Notes: generated by a model not told the origin, from the letters alone. Positions 10,943 to 24,246 are shown, counted from the first letter of the stretch. The stretch is 64,000 nt of DNA from Raphanus sativus (GCF_000801105.2 NC_079519.1:14957828-15021827); one strand, 5' to 3'. Program-made: numbers and translations.

Positions 10943-11041
10943 AATTTAATCTTTGATATACCATGGATATACCATTGATTTTACCCGTATTATTTAACTC
11001 TCATATCACTCAAATTACCCCAAACGGGTAAAATCCATGAT
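10943..11041. other. Scrambled junction between A2 and A3
   Basis: The stretch holds LTR-start pieces in both orientations: TGATATACCATGG at 10954, TTTTACCCGT near 10980, and the reverse ACGGGTAAAATCCATG near 11027. It replaces roughly the first 150 bp of the A3 LTR, again as expected from end joining with template switching. Confidence 0.62.
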
Positions 11042-12266
11042 AGGGCAAGAGATTATACACCCGAGTTGACCATTCAAGACCAAGTCGGAAGTCAACATTG
11101 CGATAAGAATCGATCGATACTCATCCTGAGTTGTCGATCGATACTCATCCTGAGTTGTCGATCGATGTAGCTGAGAAAATCCGCGTACTAGAAGATTATA
11201 ATCGATCGATACACAACCAGTGTTGTCGATCGATATCAAGGACGAAGTGGTTTAGCCGACTACTTCACCAAGGCTTCACCAAATTATGAGATTGCCCCTG
11301 ACGAGTTTTTAACCTAATGGAAATGCTTAAATATTCCTGCTAAGTGTTTTTGACGGCAAGCAAGCTTGGAGAAACACAAGTCTTGAGAGGCAAAGCAGAG
11401 AGTGTGAGAGAGAGACTAGAGTTTTATTTGTTTTGATAGATTGGAGAGATTTGTTATCTCCATTTGTATTTCTACTTTATTCTATCTATGCAATTCTTTC
11501 ATCTATCTTTTGTTATGAATTGCTTAGTTATGTCTGAGTAGTCTACTTGTTAGATCTAGGGTTTAAATAGGTTTGTGGGATTAGCCCCAAACTATAATTG
11601 CTAAGTTGGGATATTCATCAAATAGATTGCACCCTAAGCTTGTTCTAGAGTAGCTAACTAGCCCCAAACTAGGATCTTTGATATCTTGAATTATCTGTTT
11701 GAACTAGTATCTCCTTGGAGAAGAGCTAACCGCCCTCCTTGAGATCTAGTGTTCATTATCAGCTCGCGCCTAGGCATCTCTAGAAGCCGTCAATCGATAT
11801 CCCGACAGGTGAATCGATCGCCGAGCGAAAGGTGTATCGATCGATATCTCTAAAGGAAATCGATCGACTCTTTTTCTGTGTCAACATACGACAGTTGAGG
11901 CCAGAGATCTAGATTATTTAACCAGTGAGACATCACTGAGAGTTAAGCGACTGAGTTCTAGAGTATCATGCAAACAACTTGTTAGGCATTTATAGATATT
12001 ATAATCTTCATTGCTGAATAAAAGCCCTAAGTCTAGCACTATTTATTTCATTTAAACACCCCATCATATTGTTAGTTAGAGCAACTACCTTGCTCATTTT
12101 AGGAATTGCTATTTACATTTCCATCATTAAAACCAACTTCACCTAGGATTGATTAGTAGATTATATTTAATTGGTTCCCTAGCTCCTCGTGATTCGATCC
12201 CTAAGTACTACAGCTGTACCTCTTATTTGAGAGAGTAAGCTCTACTGGGTAATTTGAGCACTATCA
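11042..12266 (+). mobile_element. 5' LTR of A3, head replaced by filler
   Basis: It aligns with 9745-10942 of A2 from GCAAGAGAT...ACACCCGAGTTGACC onward and ends GAGCACTATCA. One TCGATCGATACTCATCCTGAGTTG unit is duplicated in tandem (11109-11165), which A2 has once. Confidence 0.87.
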
Positions 12267-12296
12267 GTCACACAGTCTTCACCATCGATCGACACA

Positions 12297-13079
12297 AGGT
12301 TCGCAGAAATGGAGGATAGGATTAAATCATATGAGGAAAATCACGCTCACTTCAGTTCACCTATCATGCGATACCTGGATACACTGTCACATTAGCTGAA
12401 CGAGTTGCAACAAGACATTGGCATAGTTCAAGATCATATTGGTCTTCGTAACAGAAACGCGACATCGATCGACAGGCCTAGACCCATATCGATCGACATC
12501 GAGCCACCACCAGCGAAGAGAGCATGCACAGCAGCAGAAGTTGATCGGATTAAACATGGGCTATACGAATCTATGAATGCTATGGAGGAGAGACTCAACG
12601 AAAGAAGTGATGACATTGACAATACTGTCAACGAAAGAGTGACCAACCTTTGCAGAGCTACTGGTCTATTAAAGAATGAGATACTCAATATGCATAGAAT
12701 TCTTGAGTACCAAGGACAACGCTCAGAATCGATCGACACAGTTGACACTGGATCGACCGACAGAACGCCCAGCGAAACGACCGACGCACATCTAGTAGCA
12801 TTGATCGACACAGAGTCCTTGGCAGACCGAGATCAGCAGATTCATGACCAGCACGACACATCACTAAATGAAGACCAGTCAGAGCATTCAACATTTGATT
12901 TCTATCAACATCAGTTCGACATGGAAGATTTAGACAGATGGCTACAAGTCATCAAAGCAGATTTAGCAAAGATACATCATGGAAGGACAAGATCAGATGA
13001 TGCCACAAGAAGTTTCACTGCTACTGAGTCCAAAGATGAAGGAAACGATGGCCCACTAGCAAACAACTGCACCCCCTGA
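12297..13079 (+). pseudogene. Accessory frame of A3 with SIDR repeats and coiled-coil-like region
   Basis: The main open part is 12405-13079 (224 codons). A TAG at 12393-12395 interrupts the same frame just upstream, and the first codon at 12405 is TTG, so the true start is lost. It contains SIDR and SIDT peptides at TCGATCGACA motifs (about 12465-12505 and 12728), a charged helical stretch with heptad-like spacing (YESMNAMEERLNERSDDIDN, about 12570-12625), and a C-terminal segment with RSDDATRSFTATE shared with A2. It ends TGA directly before the conserved 3' untranslated block. This is the least damaged copy of the family's last protein. Function unknown; a structural coiled-coil role is only a guess. 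Confidence 0.65.
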
Positions 13080-14445
13080 GTCACACACCAACCAAAGTCA
13101 AGCTAAATGACTATAACAAAGCGCTGAGTGGGAGGCAACCCACTATTAGGTTTTATTTTCTTTTTATGTTATTTTTACATTTTTACTTTTATTTTTTGGA
13201 TTTGTTTTTGCAGCTTTTAAAGATCCAAGTAGAATGATGATTCCGTCGACCGACACATTTCATTCACATCGCTCGACACCACACGACCATCACCAACGAT
13301 CGACGTACATCCCTACGAATCGATCGACACCATGTCGATCAGGTTTAGTCGTACTATCTTGTTATATTCAGTTTTTATTATTTATTTATTTACCTCACTC
13401 CGGTTGTGTTACACTGGGACAATGTAATTTAAGTCTGGGGGGGGGGGAGTTTACTAATATGTGTTTTTATTTTGGTTTTTACTAAAATGTTTTTCAAAAT
13501 TATTTTTCACATAAGTATTAAATATGACATTGATATAGATTTATATTTGATTGTCTAACCACTCTTTAGCACCATTCTAGATTTACTGATTGCAGATAGT
13601 ACTAAAGATGCTAAAGTGGATCAACCTGTCACCTATATACACTAGCTGAGATTGTTTGAAGGAACCAAAGCTGACCTCCAACACTAATACTGACTTTATT
13701 TGCTTGTCTTGGAGCTTGGAAATCACTGGATCGGAATCCTCTTACAAGTCTGGAAGGTAAAAAGTATGTGTGTTTCTGGTTCCCTTCCTTCTCTCTCTTC
13801 GGCATCTCAAAGATCTAAGTTTTATGTTAAAAAAAGATTGAAATGATTTCTTTAGAGGCAGAGGGGTAGGAGTGTCTCCTGCGACCCCAGTATTCTAAAT
13901 CTCAAGGATGATCACACATTGTGGAAACGAGGGATAGGTAAATTACCAGAGACCCAGTATTCGCTACACTTTGTCAAATTGTATGAGTTACAAATGCAAA
14001 TGTCAATGAGATAGACTAGATGACCTTTGTGGCATCGAAACCTGTTGAAATTGAAACTAATAAGAGATTCAGATAAGAGAGATGAGGGGAGAAAGGGATC
14101 AGAGAAGACTACCTGTGTGTTCAGATACTTGTTTGAGTTGAATCCATGTGTCCTCTGATCGATACTCCCAAGGTAAAGCCTGCAATTTTATTTTATGTTA
14201 AGAAATGAGGTTAGTAGAGGGGAATGTCAGATAAGATTTGCTAAGTTGTTGACTAGATGAATTTGGTTGCTAAGCTAGGATAAGGCATAATGAACTTCTG
14301 TGATTAGGATGTTTAGATATGAATTGCAAACCCATAGAGTGATGACTTCAATATTTTGAATCTTTGAGTTCCTACTGTTTTCAAACATTTTCCAAAAACT
14401 ACTGTTTTTGCTCGAGAACAAGCAAAGGAGTAAGTCAGGGGGAGT
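13080..14445 (+). other. 3' untranslated region and purine tract of A3
   Basis: Co-linear with 8301-9596 of A2, including the GCGCTGAGTGGGAGGCAACC block (13121-13140), a G run (13437-13447) and the terminal purine tract AAGTCAGGGGGAG next to the LTR. No coding frame is visible. Confidence 0.8.
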
Positions 14446-15782
14446 TGATATACCATGGATTTCACCCGTTTTCTGTCATGGTATATTAGTATTTTATTAT
14501 ATAACTAATGTGTTTTCTAGCCTGTTAGGTATGTTTTCAGGTTCAGGAGCGTTTCATGATAAAGTGATGTTTTTGGAGCATTTTGGAGTACAAGAGATAA
14601 TACACCCGAGTTGACCATTCAAGACCAAGTCGGAAGTCAATATTGTGATAAGAATCGATCGATACTCATCCTGAGTTGTTGATCAATGTAGCGAGAAGAT
14701 CCGCGTACTAGAAGGTTATAATCCATCGATACACATCTAGTGTTGTCGATTGATATCGAGGACGGAATGGTTTAGCCGACTACTTCACCAAGACTTCAAC
14801 AAATTACGAGATTGCCCCAGACGAGTTTTTAACCTAATGGAAATGCTTAAATATTCCTGCTAAGTGTTTTTGACGGAAACTTCGAGAGAATCAAGCTTTG
14901 AAGAGTCTAAGAAACACAAGTTTTGAGAGGCAAAGCAGAGAGTGTGAGAGAGAGACTAGAGATTTGTGAACTCCATTTGTTATTCTACTTTTATCTATCT
15001 ATGCAATTATTTCATCTATCCATTGTTATGAATTGCTTAGCTATGTCTGAGTAGTCTACTTGTTAGATCTAGGGTTTGAATAGGTTTGTGGGATTAGCCC
15101 CAAACTATAATTGCTAAGTTGTGATATTCATCAAATAGATTGCACCCTAAGCTTGTTCTAGAGTAGCTAACTAGAGCATAGATCACTAGGATCTTTGATA
15201 TCTTGAATTATCTGTTTGAACTAGTATCTCCTTGGAGAAGAGCTAACCGCCCTCCTTGAGATCTAGTGTTCCTTATCGGCTCGCACCTAGGCATATCTAG
15301 AAGCCGTCGATCGATATCCCGAAAGGTGAATCGATCGCCGAGCGAAAGGTGTATCGCTCGATATCTCTAAAGGATATTTATCGATTCTTTTTCTGTGTCA
15401 ACATACGACAGTTAAGGCCAGAGATCAAGATTATTTAACCAGTGAGACATCACTGAGAGTTAAGCGACTGAGTTCTATAGTATCATGCAAGCGACTTGTT
15501 AGGCATTTATAGATATTATAATCTCCATTCTTGAATAAAAGCCCTAAGTCCAGCACTCTTCATTTTATTTGAACACCCATCATATTGTTAGTTAGAGCAA
15601 CTACCTTGCTAATTTTAGGAATTGTTATTTACATTTTCATCATTAAAGCCAACTTCACCTAGGATTGATTAATTGATTAGATTTAATTGGTTCCCTAGCT
15701 CCTCATGATTCGATCCCTAAGTACTACAGCTGTACCTCTTATTTGAGAGAGTAAGGTCTACTAGGTAATTTGAGTACTATCA
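14446..15782 (+). mobile_element. 3' LTR of A3
   Basis: The LTR is 1337 bp, TGATATACCATGG to GAGTACTATCA. It is more diverged than the A2 LTR; several TCGATCGA palindromes are mutated (for example near 14680 and 14745). It borders the satellite block on its right. Confidence 0.9.
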
Positions 15783-18700
15783 GCTATCCTACTTTTTATT
15801 CAGATGCGTCCAGATTAGCATGTTCGGACATATGGCAATATATTTATGATTCTTATTAAACTAGAAGGAACCACGATGTAAGAAGCTTGATTTGAAACCA
15901 TTAATCAGTATAGAATCACCAGGAAGTTGATTAAATCTCATAGGAGTTATGAGGAAGAAGCTATCCCACTTTCTATTCAGATGATTCCAGATTAGCTTGT
16001 TCGGACATATAGCAATATCTTCATGATTCGTATCAAACCAGGATGAACCAAGATGTAAGAAGCTTTATTTGAAACCATTAATCAGAATAGAATCACCAGG
16101 AAGTTGAATAAATCTCATAGGAGTTATGAGGAAGAAGCTATCCCACTTTCTATTCAGATGATTCCAGATTAGCCTGTTCGGATATATAGCAATATCTTCA
16201 TGATTCTTATCAAACAAGGATGAACCAAGATGTAAGAATCTTTATTTGAAACCATTAATCAGCATAGAATTACCAGGAAGTTGATAAATCTCATAGGAGT
16301 TATGAGGAAGAAGCTATCCACTTTCTACAGATGATTGCAGATTAGCCTTTTCATACATATTGCAATATCTTCATGATTCTTATCAAACCAGAAGGAACCA
16401 AGATGTAAGAAGCTTTGTTTGAAACATTAATCAGTGTAGAATCACCAGGAAGTTGAATAAATCTCATAGGAATTATGAGGAAGAAGCTAGCCCACTTTCT
16501 ATTGAGATGATTCCAGATTAGCTTGTTCGGACATATGGCAATATCTTCATGAATCTTATTAACCACGATGAACCAAGATGTAAGAAGCTTTATTTGAAAC
16601 CATTAATCAGTATAGAATCACCAGGAAGTTGAATAAATCTCATAGGAGTAATGAGGAAGGAGCTATCCCACTTTCTATTCAGATGACCCCAGATTAGCCT
16701 GTTCGGACATATGTCAATATCTTCATGATTCTTATCAAACCAGGATGAACCAAGATGTAAGAAGCTTTATTTGAAACCATTAATCAGTATAGAATCACCA
16801 GGAAGTTGATTAAATCTCATATGAGTTATGAGGAAGAAGCTATTCTACTTTCTATTCAGATGATTCCAGATTTGCCTGTTCGGATATATAGCATATCTTC
16901 ATGATTCTTACCAAACAAGGATGAACCAAGATGTAAGAAGCTTTATTTGAAACCATTAATCAGTATAGAATTACAGGAAGTTGAATAAATCTCATAGGAG
17001 TTATGAGGAAGAAGCCATCCCACTTTCTACAGATGATTCCAGATTAGCCTGTTCATACATATTGCAATATCTTCATGATTCTTATCAACCAAAAGGAACC
17101 AAGACGTAAGAAGCTTTGTTTGAAACCATTAATCAGTGTAGAATGACCAGGTAGTTGAATAAATGTCATAGGAGTTATGAGAAAAGAAGCTATCCCACAT
17201 TAATTCAGATGATTCCAGATTAGCTTGTTCGGACATATGGCAATAATTCATGATTCTTATTAAATCAGGACGAACCAAGATGTAAGAAGCTTGATTTGAA
17301 ACCATTAATCAGTATAGAATCACCAGGAAGTTGAATAAATCTCATAGGAGTTATGAGGAAGAAGCTATCCCACTTTCTATTCAAATGATTCCAGATTAGC
17401 CTGTTTGGACATATGGCAATATCTTCATGATTCTTATCAAACCAGGATGAACCAAGATGTAAGAAGCTTTATTTGAAACCATTAATCAGTATAGAATCAC
17501 CAGAAAGTTGAATAAATCTCATAGGATTTATGAGGAAGAAGCTATCCCACTTTCTATTAAGATGATTCCAGATTAGCCTATTCGGACAATATGGCAATAT
17601 CTTCATGATTCTTATCAAACTAGAAGGCACCACGATATAAGAAGCTTGATTTGAAACCATTAATTAGTATAAAATCACCAAGAAGTTGAATAAATCTAAG
17701 AGTTATGAGGAAGAAGCCATCCCACTTTCTATTCAAATGATTCCAGATTAGCCTGTTCGGACATATGTCAATATCTTCATGATTCTTATCAAACCAGGAT
17801 GAACCAAGATGTAAGAAGCTTTATTTGAAACCATTAATCAGCATAGAATCACCAGGAAGTTGAATAAATCTCATAGGATTTATGAGGAAGAAGCTATCCC
17901 ACTTTCTATTCAGATGATTCAAGATTAGCCTATTCGGACATGTGGCAATATCTTCATGATTCTTATCATACTAGAAGGAACCAGGATGTAAGAAGCGCTT
18001 GATTTGAAACCATTAATTAGTATAGAATCACCAGGAAGTTGAATAAATCTCATAGGAGTTATAAGGAAGAAGCTATCCCACTTTCTATTCAGATGATTCC
18101 AGATTAGCATGTTCGGACATATGACAATATCTTCATGATTCTTATCAAAATAGAAGGAACCACGATGTAAGAAGCTTGATTTGAAACAACTAGTCAGTAT
18201 AGAATGACCAGGAAGTTGAATAAATCTCATAGGAGTTATGAGGAAAAGAAGTTATCTCACTTTCTATTAAGATGATTCCAGATTATCCTGCTTGGACATA
18301 TTGCAATATCTTCATGATTTTTATAGAACCAAGATGAACCAAGATGTAAGAAGCTTTTTTTGGAACCATTAATCAGTATAGAATCACCAGGAAGTTGAAT
18401 AAATCTCATAGGAGTTATGAGGAAGAAGCTATCCCACTTTCTACTAAGATGATTTAGATTAGCCTGTTCGGACATATGGCAATATCTTCATGATTCTTAT
18501 TAAATCAGGACGAACCAAGAATGTAAGAAGCTTTATTTGAAACCATTAATCAGCATAAGAATCACCAGGAAGTTGAATAAATCTCATTGGAATTATGAGG
18601 AAGAAGCTATCCCACTTTTTTATTCAAATGATTCCAGATTAGCCTGTTTGGACATATGGCAATATCTTCATGATTCTTATCAAACCAGGATGAACCAAGA

Positions 18701-21498
18701 TGTAAGAAGCTTTATTTGAAACCATTAATCAGTATAGAATCACCAGAAAGTTGAATAAATCTCATAGGAGTTATGAGGAAGAAGCTATCCCATTTTCTAT
18801 TCAGATGATTCCAAATTAGCCTATTCGGACATATGACAATATCTTCATGATTCTTATCAAACTAGAAAAAACCACAATGTAAGAAGCTTGATTTGAAACC
18901 ATTAACTAGTATAGAATCACCAGGAAGTTGAATAAATCTAATAGAAGTTATGAGGAAGAAGCTATCCCACTTTCTATTCAGATGATTCCAGATTAGCATG
19001 TTCGGACATATGACAATTATCTTCATGATTCTTATCAAACCAGGATGAACCAAGATGTAAGAAGCTTTATTTGAACCATTATCAGAATAGAATGACCAGG
19101 TAGTGAATAAATCTCATAGGAGTTATGAGGAAGAAGCTATCCCACTTTCTATTAAGATGATTCCATATTAGCCTGTTCGGACATATAGCAATATCTTCAT
19201 GTTCTTATAGAACCATGATGAACCAAGATGTAAGAAGCTTTATTTGGAACCATTAATCCGTATAGAATCACCAGGAAGTTGAATAAATCTAACAGGACAT
19301 ATGAGTAAGAAGCTATCCCACTTTATATTCAGATGACCACAGATTAGCCTGTTCTGACGTATGGCACATATCTTCATGATTCTTATCAAAATAGAAGGAA
19401 CCACGATGTAAGAAGCTTGATTTGAAACCATTAATCAGTATAGAATCACCAGGAAGTTGAATAAAATCTCATAGGAGTTATGAGGAGAAGGTATCCCCAT
19501 TTTCTTATTCAAATGATTCCAGATTAGCCTGTTTGGACATATGGCAATATCTTCATGATTGTTATCAAACCAGGATGAACCAAGATGTAAGAAGCTTTAT
19601 TTGAAACTATTAATCAGTATAGAATCACCAGAAATTGAATAAATCTCATAGGAGTTATGAGGAGAAGCTACCCCATTTTCTATTCAGATGATTCCAATTA
19701 GCCTATTCGGACATATGACAATATCTTCATGATTCTTATCAAACTAAAAGGAACCACGATGTAAGAGCTTGATTTGAAACAATTAATTTAGTATAGAATC
19801 ACCAGGAAGTTGAATAAATCTCATAGAAGTTACGAGGAAGAAGCTATCCCACTTTCTATTCAGATGATTCCAGATTAGCATGTTCGGACATATGACAATA
19901 TCTTCATGATTCTTATCAAACCAGGATGAACCAAGATGTAAGAAGCTTTATTTGAAACCATTAATCAGGATAGAATCACCAGGAAGTTGAATTAATCTCA
20001 TAGGAATTATGAGGAAGAAGCTATCCCACTTTCTATTGAGATGATTCCAGATTAGCTTGTTCGGACATATGGCAATATCTTCATGATCTTTTTAAAACCA
20101 CGATGAACCAAGATGTAAGAAGGTTATTTGAAACCATTAATCAGTATAGAATCACCAGGAAGTTGAATAAATCTCATAGGAGTAATGAGGAAGGAGCTAT
20201 CCCACTTTCTAATTCAGATGACCCCAGATTAGCCTGTTCGGACATATGGCAATATCTTCATGATTCTATCAAACTAGGATGAACCAAGATGTAAGAAGCT
20301 TTATTTGAAACCATAAATCAGCATAAATCACCAGGAAGTTAAATAAATCTTATAGGAGTTATGAGGAAGAAGCTATCCACTTTCTATTTAGATGACTCCA
20401 GATTAGCATGTTCGGACATATGGCAATATCTTCATGATTCTTATCAAACCAGTATGAACCATGATGTAAGAAGCTTGACTTGAAACCATTAATCAGTATA
20501 GAATTACCAGGAAGTTGAATAAATCTTATAGGATTTATGAGGAAGAAGCCTTACCACTTTCTATTCATAAGAATCACCAAGAAGTGGAATAAATCTCATA
20601 GGAGTTATGAGGAAGAAGCTATCCCACTTTCTATTCAGATGATTCCAGATTAGCATGTTCGGACATATGGCAATATCTTCATGATTTTTATCAAACCAGA
20701 ATGAACCAAGATGTAAGAAGCTTTATTTGAAACAATTACTCAGTATAAAATGACCAAGAAGTTGAATAAATCTCATAGGAGATATGAGGAAGAAGCAATC
20801 CCACTTTATATTCAAATGACCCCAGATTAGCATGTTCTTACGAATGGCCAATATCTTCATGATTCCTATCAAATAGAAGGAACCACGATATAAGAAGCTT
20901 GATTTGAAACCATTAATCAGCATAGAATCACCAGAAAGTTGAATAAATCTCATAGGAGTTTATGAGGAAAAAGCTATCCCACTTTCTATTCAAATGATTC
21001 CAGATTAGCCTGTTTGGACATATGGCAATATCTTCATGATTCTTTCAAACCAGGATGAACCAAGATGTAAGAAGCTTTTGTTTGAAACAATAGTCAGTAT
21101 AGAATGACCAGGAAGTTGAATAAATCTCATAGGAGTTATGAGTAAGAAGCTATCCCACTTTCTATTCAGATGATTCCAGATTAGCCTGTTCGGACATATA
21201 GCAATATCTTCATGATTCTTATCAAAACAGGATGAACCAAGATGTAAGAAGCCTTATTGAACCATTAAACATTATAGAATCACCAGGAAGTTGAATAAAT
21301 CTCATAGGAGTTATGAGGAAGAAGCTATCCAATTTTCTATTGAGATGATTCCAGATTAGCTTGTTCGGACATATGGCAATATCTTCTTGATTCTTTATCA
21401 AACCAGGATGAACCAAGATGTAAGAAGCTTTATTTGAAACCATTAATCAGTATAGAATCACCAGGATGTTGAATAAATCTCAAAGGAGTTATGAGGAA
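15783..21498 (+). repeat. Centromere-type satellite, block S1 (about 32 monomers)
   Basis: Head-to-tail monomers with a HindIII site once per unit; sites at 16410, 16585, 16762 and 16939 give steps of 175, 177 and 177. The monomer, counted from AAGCTT, is 177 bp and contains GAATAAATCTCATAGGAG, CACTTTCTATTCAGATGATT and GGACATATGGCAATATCTTC. It resembles the Brassica CentBr satellites. Two monomer types are mixed here: AAGCTTTATTTG after CAGGATGAACC, and AAGCTTGATTTG after AGAAGGAACC. S1 is richer in small indels than the later blocks, and one monomer near 20565 is cut short. The GACGAAGAAGC variant common in later blocks is absent. Confidence 0.95.
21494..21498. repeat. Target-site duplication AGGAA, left of B1
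   Basis: AGGAA precedes TGTGGGAACC and recurs at 26449-26453 directly after CCCCAACA. It corresponds to monomer positions 70-74. Confidence 0.9.
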
Positions 21499-22438
21499 TG
21501 TGGGAACCGAAATTTGCACCGTCAATATTTTGTATAAATAAGGAAACTAGGAAAATCCTAATTTCCCAGAAGGTCCCGGATTTCTGAGAAACCACACGTC
21601 AAGCAATCAGAACACGACAATAACGAAAAAATAAAATAAAAATATTAAAAGAGAGCAAGAAGGATTTTATTCCGAATCTGCGTATGAGAGCTGTCGGCGA
21701 GATCCCTAGTTCTAATACCCGAAGGTGGCTAAACCTAATTGAGTCGCATCTCGAAAAACAAAAAAGAAAAGTTGCTTAAAATGCTCTAAATGCTAAGTTT
21801 GCTCTGAAAAGTGATGATCTCTATGCCTCTCGCCTTGAGCTCCTTATATACTCCCTTCAAGGTCGGTTTACGCTTCCCCCTTTTGCCCTTAACCCGTCAT
21901 AGTCGAAAAATGGGAATATTCGATTTTTTCCGATCTTCATGATTATCTGCGGAAAGTTTCCATTTATCCGCGGAAACTGATGCTTATCCTCCAAGCATAA
22001 ACAATCATAAGGTTTATGGGTTTTTAAGAAATCGTAAGTGGGCCTCGAATCAAGTTTAGGACCCCTTTTGCCGTATTTTTGATTTGAGACGTTTTTATGA
22101 TTTCTCCGATAAAGTTAAGTTTCAGCGGTTTTATCGTAAACCGAATGGACGATCCCATTTGATCGAGAGATCAAGAAACGGTTAGTTGTGAGTTGCGGAG
22201 AACGGCTATACGGATAGTCGAGAATGCATAGTTTTATGTCGTATCGTCGTTTCGGAAGACTTCGGACGTTTCGGAGAATGATCGATATACATATACGTGG
22301 CTCGGTTGCTATAGCGACCAAGCTATAATCGAAGCTCGGTCGCTATAGCGACCGAGCGTGGTCTCGTGATCCGTTCGCTATAGCAACCGAGCTCTTGTTC
22401 GTGACCCGATCGCCATTGCGATCAGGTTTGTGCCGTGG
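21499..22438 (-). mobile_element. Left LTR of B1 (3' LTR in minus orientation), truncated
   Basis: Matches B2 (45947-47410) from TGTGGGAACCGAAATT to about GTGCCGTGGA, then changes abruptly to ORF sequence. About 0.5 kb of LTR (the U3 start in minus orientation) and the purine tract are missing. It has a perfect 24-bp palindrome at 22334-22357, built on TCGCTATAGCGA. Confidence 0.82.
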
Positions 22439-24246
22439 ATCAGGACGAAGAGTTCTTTGTTCCGAAGACCGTGACTTCTTCTCCAATGACTTCTTCTCTC
22501 TATTGCAATCAGGACAAAGAGTTCCTTGTTCCGAAGGCCGAGTTCGAATTTCCTCCGAATGCGGCTGAGTGTGATGCGTACTGGAAAGTGAACAGTGATC
22601 GAATCAAACGTCCCGGGAAAGAAAAGTTTCTGATCTCGCGATCTCGGAATGTGGGGGCCCACCTGCCGAGAAAGACCACCAAAATTTTCTTTGAGACGCT
22701 TCGAAAGTTTGCCGGGGTTCCGGAGGCGGTCGAGTTCCGGATTCCTAAGTGCCGAGAAAACGCCGACCATCCTCCAGAAGGCTACTTCACGTGCTATGAG
22801 ACCGTTTTGATGCGTTGCCGTCTTTGGTTTCCGATCCCTGAGATTATTGTCCGCGTGGTGGTCCGTTTCCAGGATTCCTTAAACCAGCTGAACCCTACGA
22901 GTTTCGAGATCCTTATTGGTCTCGTAATTCTGAGTTACGAGCGCGGCTTATCTCTCACTGCCGACCATTTTGAAGCACTTCTGCGGGTGCAATACAATCG
23001 GGAGTCGGCCTCCTGGCGACTGACTCCTCGTAACATGATGCTAGTGGTCAGGGGAACTGTTTCCAATTTTAATCATTGGAAACAATTTTTCTTCTACGTC
23101 CGACTTAATGCTGCGTCCGTCGAGGAGGAGTTCATCCCAATGTTCCGGCAGTTCTGAATCCCCTGCCGCACATTAGCATGGTTCAGCTCTGGCCTAGGGA
23201 CATTATTGAGGTGAGGGATGCGCTTAGGAGCGGCGACCATTGGTGGACCAGTTTCACCCGTAGGAGGGTTCGAAAGGCGATCCGAATGGTCCACTCCGAT
23301 TTCGAGGCGGAAGGCGACATAAATTTTGCTCCCGTCGAGCATCTCGCGGAGCGCGTCCTGGTTGAGAGATCGCCTTGGTTGCCGTCCAAGGACAAAGACA
23401 TCGAGGTCGAGGATCATGACTTTCCCGTTGATGATTTTCCACTTCCGGGATGGGATCCGACTCTTGGTTTTGGCGATGGGAGTGGTTCGAGCGACGCGCC
23501 AATCCCTAGCTTTGATGACATCTTTTCCGGTCTTCCCAATCATCCTAACCCGCACTCCTTCGTGGAAGAAACGGAGAGGCCTGAGGTATTGGTGGAGAGT
23601 TCTCGCGTAGTCAACGGGGTCAGTCCTGGCTTCTTCTCGCACCCCCCCTTATTATCCGATCGTATCTTTATCTTAGTAAAAAATAAAAATTCTTTTTTGA
23701 ATTTCGCAGGCGATGAACAATCTCGGCTCGGCGTTGGTGGATAGCCAGAGATAGACGAGGATCTGGCGCTTCAAAGCGGAGAAGAACTGACTCTAGGAGG
23801 AGACCTTGGAACGGAATTTGAGGGCGGCCGCCGACCATACCAAAGAGATTCGCTGAGCGAGGAGGCAAGCCAAACGGGAGATCGCCACCGAGATGCAGAA
23901 TCGGGCGATGCGATTCCAGGAGGAGTATCACAATCTTCGGGCAGCCGATGCTGCTGTTGGCGATTTTCGTGAATGTCGCGGATCGGTTGGAGCTCTCGCG
24001 AGGACTCAACAGAGGGATTATGTTTATAAAGAGGAGTTGAGCCTCATGTAGGGTGGCATGAAGGACAATGCTCACGCCGAGTCGCTCGTTTCCCCTATCG
24101 AGGAAAGTATCTGGGGACTCTGGGAGCCGATCCCGGTTTCTCCTGACATGGTGGAGGTCGCGACCGAAGCGGAGGGAGGTGAGGATGAGGTGACTTATCC
24201 GACGGAGTTCGAAACTTCGTCGTCGGACGATTTTATCCTCTACTGA
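22437..24246 (+). pseudogene. Antisense ORF of B1, PF04195-like ('putative gypsy type transposon')
   Basis: The first frame (to TGA at 23157) carries a domain resembling PF04195: a hydrophobic block FEILIGLVILSYERGLSLTA, then RVQYNRESASWRLTPRN, then FNHWKQFFFYVRLNA. The native start is lost at the LTR junction. A frameshift near 23150 moves the frame to 23178 onward, with HISMVQLWPRDI and then a long acidic, Pro/Ser-rich tail. A candidate intron lies at about 23619-23710 (GTCAGT...TTCGCAG). Stops follow (for example TAG at 23753), and a last acidic piece ends at 24246. On the plus strand it is antisense to the inferred direction of B1, like the extra ORFs known near the 3' LTR of Tat-lineage elements such as Grande and Retand. 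The molecular role of the family is unknown. Confidence 0.7.

Larger units (their letters stand above)
11042..15782 (+). mobile_element. Internally deleted Athila-like element A3
   Basis: LTR (11042-12266), 3' half of the internal region (12267-14445), LTR (14446-15782). The first LTR ends CACTATCA and is joined directly to GTCACACAGTCTTCACC, which corresponds to about 7775 in A2; PBS, gag and protease are all deleted. The right end abuts satellite at GCTAT (15783-15787), but GCTAT is not found at the left, so the original left flank is lost. Confidence 0.87.

Noticed and set aside
12405..13079. Envelope-like protein at the Athila env position
   Set aside because: No signal peptide or membrane segment is visible; the chain is charged and helical, so an env-like call is not supported.
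21499..22438. Reading the B LTRs in the plus direction
   Set aside because: The plus direction would put a very short U3 before the TATA region and leave no TGG-type primer site after CCCCAACA; the minus-strand TATA boxes and purine tracts fit better. Full-length relatives are needed to settle it.
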